The position numbers and the translations under genes were made by a program. From the NCBI GenBank assembly GCA_030036985.1, contig JASHSD010000668.1, positions 1 through 9,367 of the forward strand: a DNA stretch of 9,367 nt. The letters run 5' to 3'. Every line of letters begins with the position of its first letter. The first letter of the stretch is position 1. This document shows, one piece after another, positions 7,112 through 9,367 of this stretch. The DNA is from Bryobacteraceae bacterium. Lineage in GTDB: Bacteria; Acidobacteriota; Terriglobia; Bryobacterales; Bryobacteraceae. The notes beneath the pieces were generated by a model, which saw only the letters and a list, made by a program, of their open reading frames with translations, did no database searches and was not told the origin of the DNA.

Positions 7112-7151
7112 CCTGACATGCGCGTCAGGAACAATTCAGGAAGTGCTCAGG
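7112..7151. promoter_or_regulatory. Operator-like element, copy C, in the divergent DUF47/DUF190 region
   Basis: The best copy of the element. CCTGAC-ATGCGC-GTCAGG (7112-7129) is a perfect 6-bp inverted repeat. Read as direct repeats, the + strand has TGACA (7114), TCAGG (7125), TCAGG (7136) and TCAGG (7147), all 11 bp apart. The extra repeats run toward DUF190, with the last about 33 bp before its start codon. The position suits control of both divergent operons. No terminator or RNA gene was seen in the 135-bp gap. Confidence 0.65.
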
Positions 7152-7168
7152 CGCGGCCAACCGTTTCT

Positions 7169-7174
7169 TATAGG
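7169..7174 (+). promoter_or_regulatory. Weak candidate -10 box for the DUF190-efflux operon
   Basis: TATAGG (4 of 6 to TATAAT) lies 9 nt before the DUF190 ATG and is followed by ACATTGGAG, also present before the response regulator start. If used, the leader would be only a few bases. There is no good -35 box; the last TCAGG repeat lies there instead. Tentative. Confidence 0.25.
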
Positions 7175-7183
7175 ACATTGGAG

Positions 7184-7534
7184 ATGATGCTCGCTCCCGG
7201 CGAAGCCCGGAAGGTGACCGTTCACCTCAACGAAGACACCAGCTCCGCCCGCGATTTCCTGTACAGCGAGATCCTCGCGTTTCTTTTCGAAAACGGCGTG
7301 GCGGGGGCGACCCTGTTCCGGCCGGAAGCCGGTTTCGGCTCGCATCACCGCCTGCATACCGCGGGCGCGGGAAGCGTGGAGGGCGATCATCTGCCGGTGC
7401 GCATTGAGTTCCTCGAGAGGCCGGAGGTCATCGACCGGCTGCTCCCCGGCCTGTGCGCCCTGGTGACGGACGGTCTGGTGGAGATGCACGCGACTACGAT
7501 CGTGAAATCCGCCACGCGGGTGCAGCCGGTTTGA
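7184..7534 (+). CDS. DUF190 family protein
   Basis: 116 residues, the usual size for DUF190, a small cytoplasmic family with a PII/ferredoxin-like fold and no established reaction. Recognisable segments are ARKVTVHLNEDTSSARDFLY, EILAFLFENGVAGATLFRP (helix and strand of the first repeat), EAGFGSHHRLHTA, and DHLPVRIEFLERPEVIDRLL near the C-terminus. ATG codons at 7184 and 7187 are both possible; an upstream ATG at 7118 lies inside the operator and gives non-family residues. Some DUF190 genes accompany crcB fluoride channels. Here the gene instead overlaps tolC by 4 bp (TTGA) and leads an efflux operon, which suggests a PII-like signalling or accessory role for the pump; that role is inference. 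Confidence 0.88.
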   Translation: MMLAPGEARKVTVHLNEDTSSARDFLYSEILAFLFENGVAGATLFRPEAGFGSHHRLHTAGAGSVEGDHLPVRIEFLERPEVIDRLLPGLCALVTDGLVEMHATTIVKSATRVQPV

Positions 7535-8817
7535 ACCTGAAGCTCTGGATTGCGTACGGCGTGGCGATGACAGTTTGGGCGCAGCAGGCGGCTCCGCCGC
7601 CCGTGAATCTGACTCTCGCGCTGGCGAAAGCTTATGCGCTGCAAAACAACCCGCAGATTTGATCGGCGGACTCCATCACCCTGGCGGCCGGCTCGGTGGT
7701 GAAAGAAGTGCGATCGGCGCGTTTTCCGCTGGTGACGGGCCTCGCTACCGGAGTCGACGCGCAACACAGCACGATTCTGGCGGCGGGCGCGCTGCAAACC
7801 TCCAGCCTCTACACCCGCTTCGCTTCGGGCATCGCCGTCAACCAGCTGATTACGGATTTCCGGCGTACCACCAACCTCGTGAAGAGCGCGGAACTGCGCC
7901 GTCAGGCCCAGAGCGACAGCGGCCAGGCCGCGCGTCAGGAGGTGCTGCTCCAGGTCTCGCAGGCGTATTTTCAACTGCTCGGCGGGAACGCGGCGGTGCG
8001 CGCCGCCCAGGCCGCCGTGAACAATCGCGCGATCACGCTGCGCCAGATTCGGGCGCTGCAGGCAAGCTCGTTGCGCTCCACCCTGGACGTTCGCTTCGCC
8101 GAGGTGACGTTGTCGCAGGCGCAGCTCGATCTGGTGCAGACGGAAAACCTCGCCGGTGAGGCGCAATCCAATCTGGCGGCGGCGCTGGGTCTGAACCGCA
8201 CGGAGGCATTTACGCTCGCCGACGAACCCAATCCCGCTCCACTCGAAGCGACACCCGACTCCAGCGTCCAGGAAGCCATGAGCAAGCGCCCCGACTTGGC
8301 GGCGCTCAACCTCACCCGTGACGCGGAGCGGCTCTATGCGACGGCCGAAGCGCGCCTGAAAATGCCGACCGTTTCCGCTCTTGCGACTGCCGGAGCGGTT
8401 CCGGCGGGCGATCCGCGTCTTCCCGAAACCTACAGCGCTGTCGGCGTGGACATCACGATTCCGATTCTCAACGGCGGTCTGTTTTCCGCCCGCCGCGCCG
8501 AAGCCGAAGAGCGCACCGCGGCGGCGGACAGCGATGTGCAGGCTCTCGTGAACGAGATCGCGCGCCAGGTTCGCGAGGCGTGGCTCGAAGCGAATACGGC
8601 GGCGCGCCGCCTCGACGTCACCACGGCTTTGCTGGCCGAGTCCAACGAAGCCCTGCGCCTGGCGCAGACGCGCTACGACGCGGGGCTCGGCAGCATCGTC
8701 GAACTCAGCCAGGCCCAATTCAATCAGACGTCCGCCGAAATTCAGAACGCCACCGCGCGCTACGACTATCTCAGCCGCCGCGCCGCTCTCGATTACACTA
8801 TCGGAGATCTGCAATGA
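7531..8817 (+). CDS. TolC-family outer membrane efflux protein, interrupted by an in-frame TGA
   Basis: Outer-membrane channel of a tripartite efflux system. From a TTG start that overlaps the DUF190 stop (TTGA), the frame gives a signal peptide (LKLWIAYGVAMTVWAQQ), then VNLTLALAKAYALQNNPQI, the classic TolC N-terminal helix. The next codon, number 44 (7660-7662), is TGA. The same frame then continues for 384 codons without another stop, through VVKEVRSARFP, the Ala- and Gln-rich coiled-coil helices (QEVLLQVSQAYFQLLGGNAA), the second repeat (VGVDITIPILNGG, then RYDAGLGSIVELSQAQFNQ) and a normal C-terminus. Full length would be about 428 residues, normal for CusC/NodT-type proteins. A CGA-to-TGA or CAA/CAG-type change would explain the stop. 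Internal restart at GTG 7693 or ATG-less sites would lack the signal peptide, so the product is probably non-functional unless the base is an error or is read through. Confidence 0.85.
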
Positions 8818-9367
8818 AGATGAATCGATCTCTCTCTTTCGCGATGCCGGTGTGTTGCCTCGCGATCGGTCTCATGTCCTGCTCGCGCAGTCACGGGGAA
8901 CCGGACAGCGTCTACGCCGCCGCGCCTCCACCGGTTGTGCCCGTGGCCAAAGTAAGCCGCGGGAGCCTCTCTACGGATTTGGTGCTCACCGCCGAATTCA
9001 TTCCTTATCAGGAAATCGACGTGATGGCCAAAGAGGCCGGCTACATCAAATCCATCGACGTGGATATCGGCGACCACGTCCGGGCCGGCCAGAAACTCGC
9101 CGAGTTGGAAATTCCCGAGATGCAGGACAGCATCGCGCGCGCCGGCGCCGAGGTGGAAGCGAGCGCCGCGGACATCACGACCGCTCGCGACGACCTCGAT
9201 CGTGCAAAGGCGGCCTATGACATCGCGCACCTCTCGTATGCGCGTATTCTGAAAGTCTCCAAAAGCGAGGTCGGACTCGTGCCGCAACAGGAGGTCGATG
9301 AAGCCGAGTCCAGGGAACTCGCCGCTGAAGCCCAGCTGTCGGCCGCGAAATCGACCCTGGACTCGGC
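8814..9367 (+). CDS. RND/HlyD-type periplasmic adaptor (membrane fusion) lipoprotein, partial
   Basis: The first 184 codons of the adaptor that links an inner-membrane RND pump to TolC. The ATG overlaps the tolC stop (ATGA) and has a GGAG site at 8803-8806, 7 nt upstream; a second ATG at 8820 is less well placed. The signal peptide ends in a lipobox, LMSC, with Cys23 as the lipidated residue. A biotinyl-lipoyl-like half-motif (AGYIKSIDVDIGDHVRAGQK, about 75-94) follows, then the alpha-helical hairpin, rich in Ala, Glu and Asp, running to the window edge. The beta-barrel and membrane-proximal domains lie outside. An RND permease gene is expected next. The substrate cannot be told from this part; the nearby copper oxidase and CusRS-like pair make metals a reasonable guess, drugs or solvents remain possible. 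Confidence 0.92.
   Translation, partial: MKMNRSLSFAMPVCCLAIGLMSCSRSHGEPDSVYAAAPPPVVPVAKVSRGSLSTDLVLTAEFIPYQEIDVMAKEAGYIKSIDVDIGDHVRAGQKLAELEIPEMQDSIARAGAEVEASAADITTARDDLDRAKAAYDIAHLSYARILKVSKSEVGLVPQQEVDEAESRELAAEAQLSAAKSTLDS

Noticed and set aside
7112..7151. Pho box reading of the element (because PiT and DUF47 are nearby)
   Set aside because: The repeats TCAGG/TTACA do not match the known CTGTCAT-type Pho box halves, and the same element precedes the metal-type regulator; phosphate control remains possible but is not supported by the sequence.
7387..8814. Long open frame of 475 codons on the - strand opposite tolC
   Set aside because: It is a GC-rich shadow of tolC: the product is dominated by Arg, Gly, Gln and Ala with no family motif, while the + strand has clear TolC signatures.
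1..9367. tRNA, rRNA, CRISPR arrays, insertion sequences, strong rho-independent terminators
   Set aside because: Looked for on both strands by eye; no clover-leaf pattern, spaced repeats, transposase motif or GC hairpin followed by a T run was found.

Overview
The window looks like a chromosomal segment from a GC-rich Gram-negative bacterium. An acidobacterium (Solibacter/Bryobacter-like) is my best guess. The guess rests on the remembered resemblance of the broken histidine kinase at the left end to a kinase family common in that group, and on protein style; nothing in the window proves the taxonomy. An outer-membrane TolC protein and a periplasmic lipoprotein adaptor show that the cell has two membranes.

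Layout. (1) Bases 1-480: C-terminal part of a multicopper oxidase on the + strand, entering from outside the window. (2) Bases ~310-1240, - strand: a decayed histidine kinase broken by several frameshifts, one caused by a 5-bp tandem duplication. (3) Bases 1241-1737: no recognisable gene; a small uncertain + strand ORF follows at 1738-1974. (4) Bases 1983-4072, - strand: an intact OmpR-type response regulator and HAMP sensor kinase pair resembling CusRS/CopRS. (5) Bases 4120-5364, - strand: an MgtC/DUF4010 multi-pass membrane protein. (6) Bases 5422-7048, - strand: a DUF47 (PhoU-like) protein and a PiT phosphate transporter. (7) Divergently, from 7184 on the + strand: a DUF190 protein, a TolC-family outer membrane protein and the start of an RND/HlyD-type adaptor lipoprotein. 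Each overlaps its neighbour by 4 bp. The pump gene would be expected just past the right edge.

How the parts fit. Three separate upstream regions (before the response regulator, before DUF4010, and between DUF47 and DUF190) carry the same DNA element. It can be read as CCTGAC-N6-GTMAGR or as 5-bp direct repeats with an exact 11-bp period. The 11-bp phasing is what OmpR/PhoB-type regulators bind, so the simplest inference is one regulon, probably run by the response regulator encoded here. It would join metal sensing, a DUF4010 membrane protein, PiT metal-phosphate/phosphate uptake and a tripartite efflux system. At two of the sites a TACATT box lies exactly 6 nt before a GTG start codon, the geometry of leaderless transcripts. 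The TolC gene has an in-frame TGA at codon 44 and may be inactive, unless the base is an error or the stop is read through.
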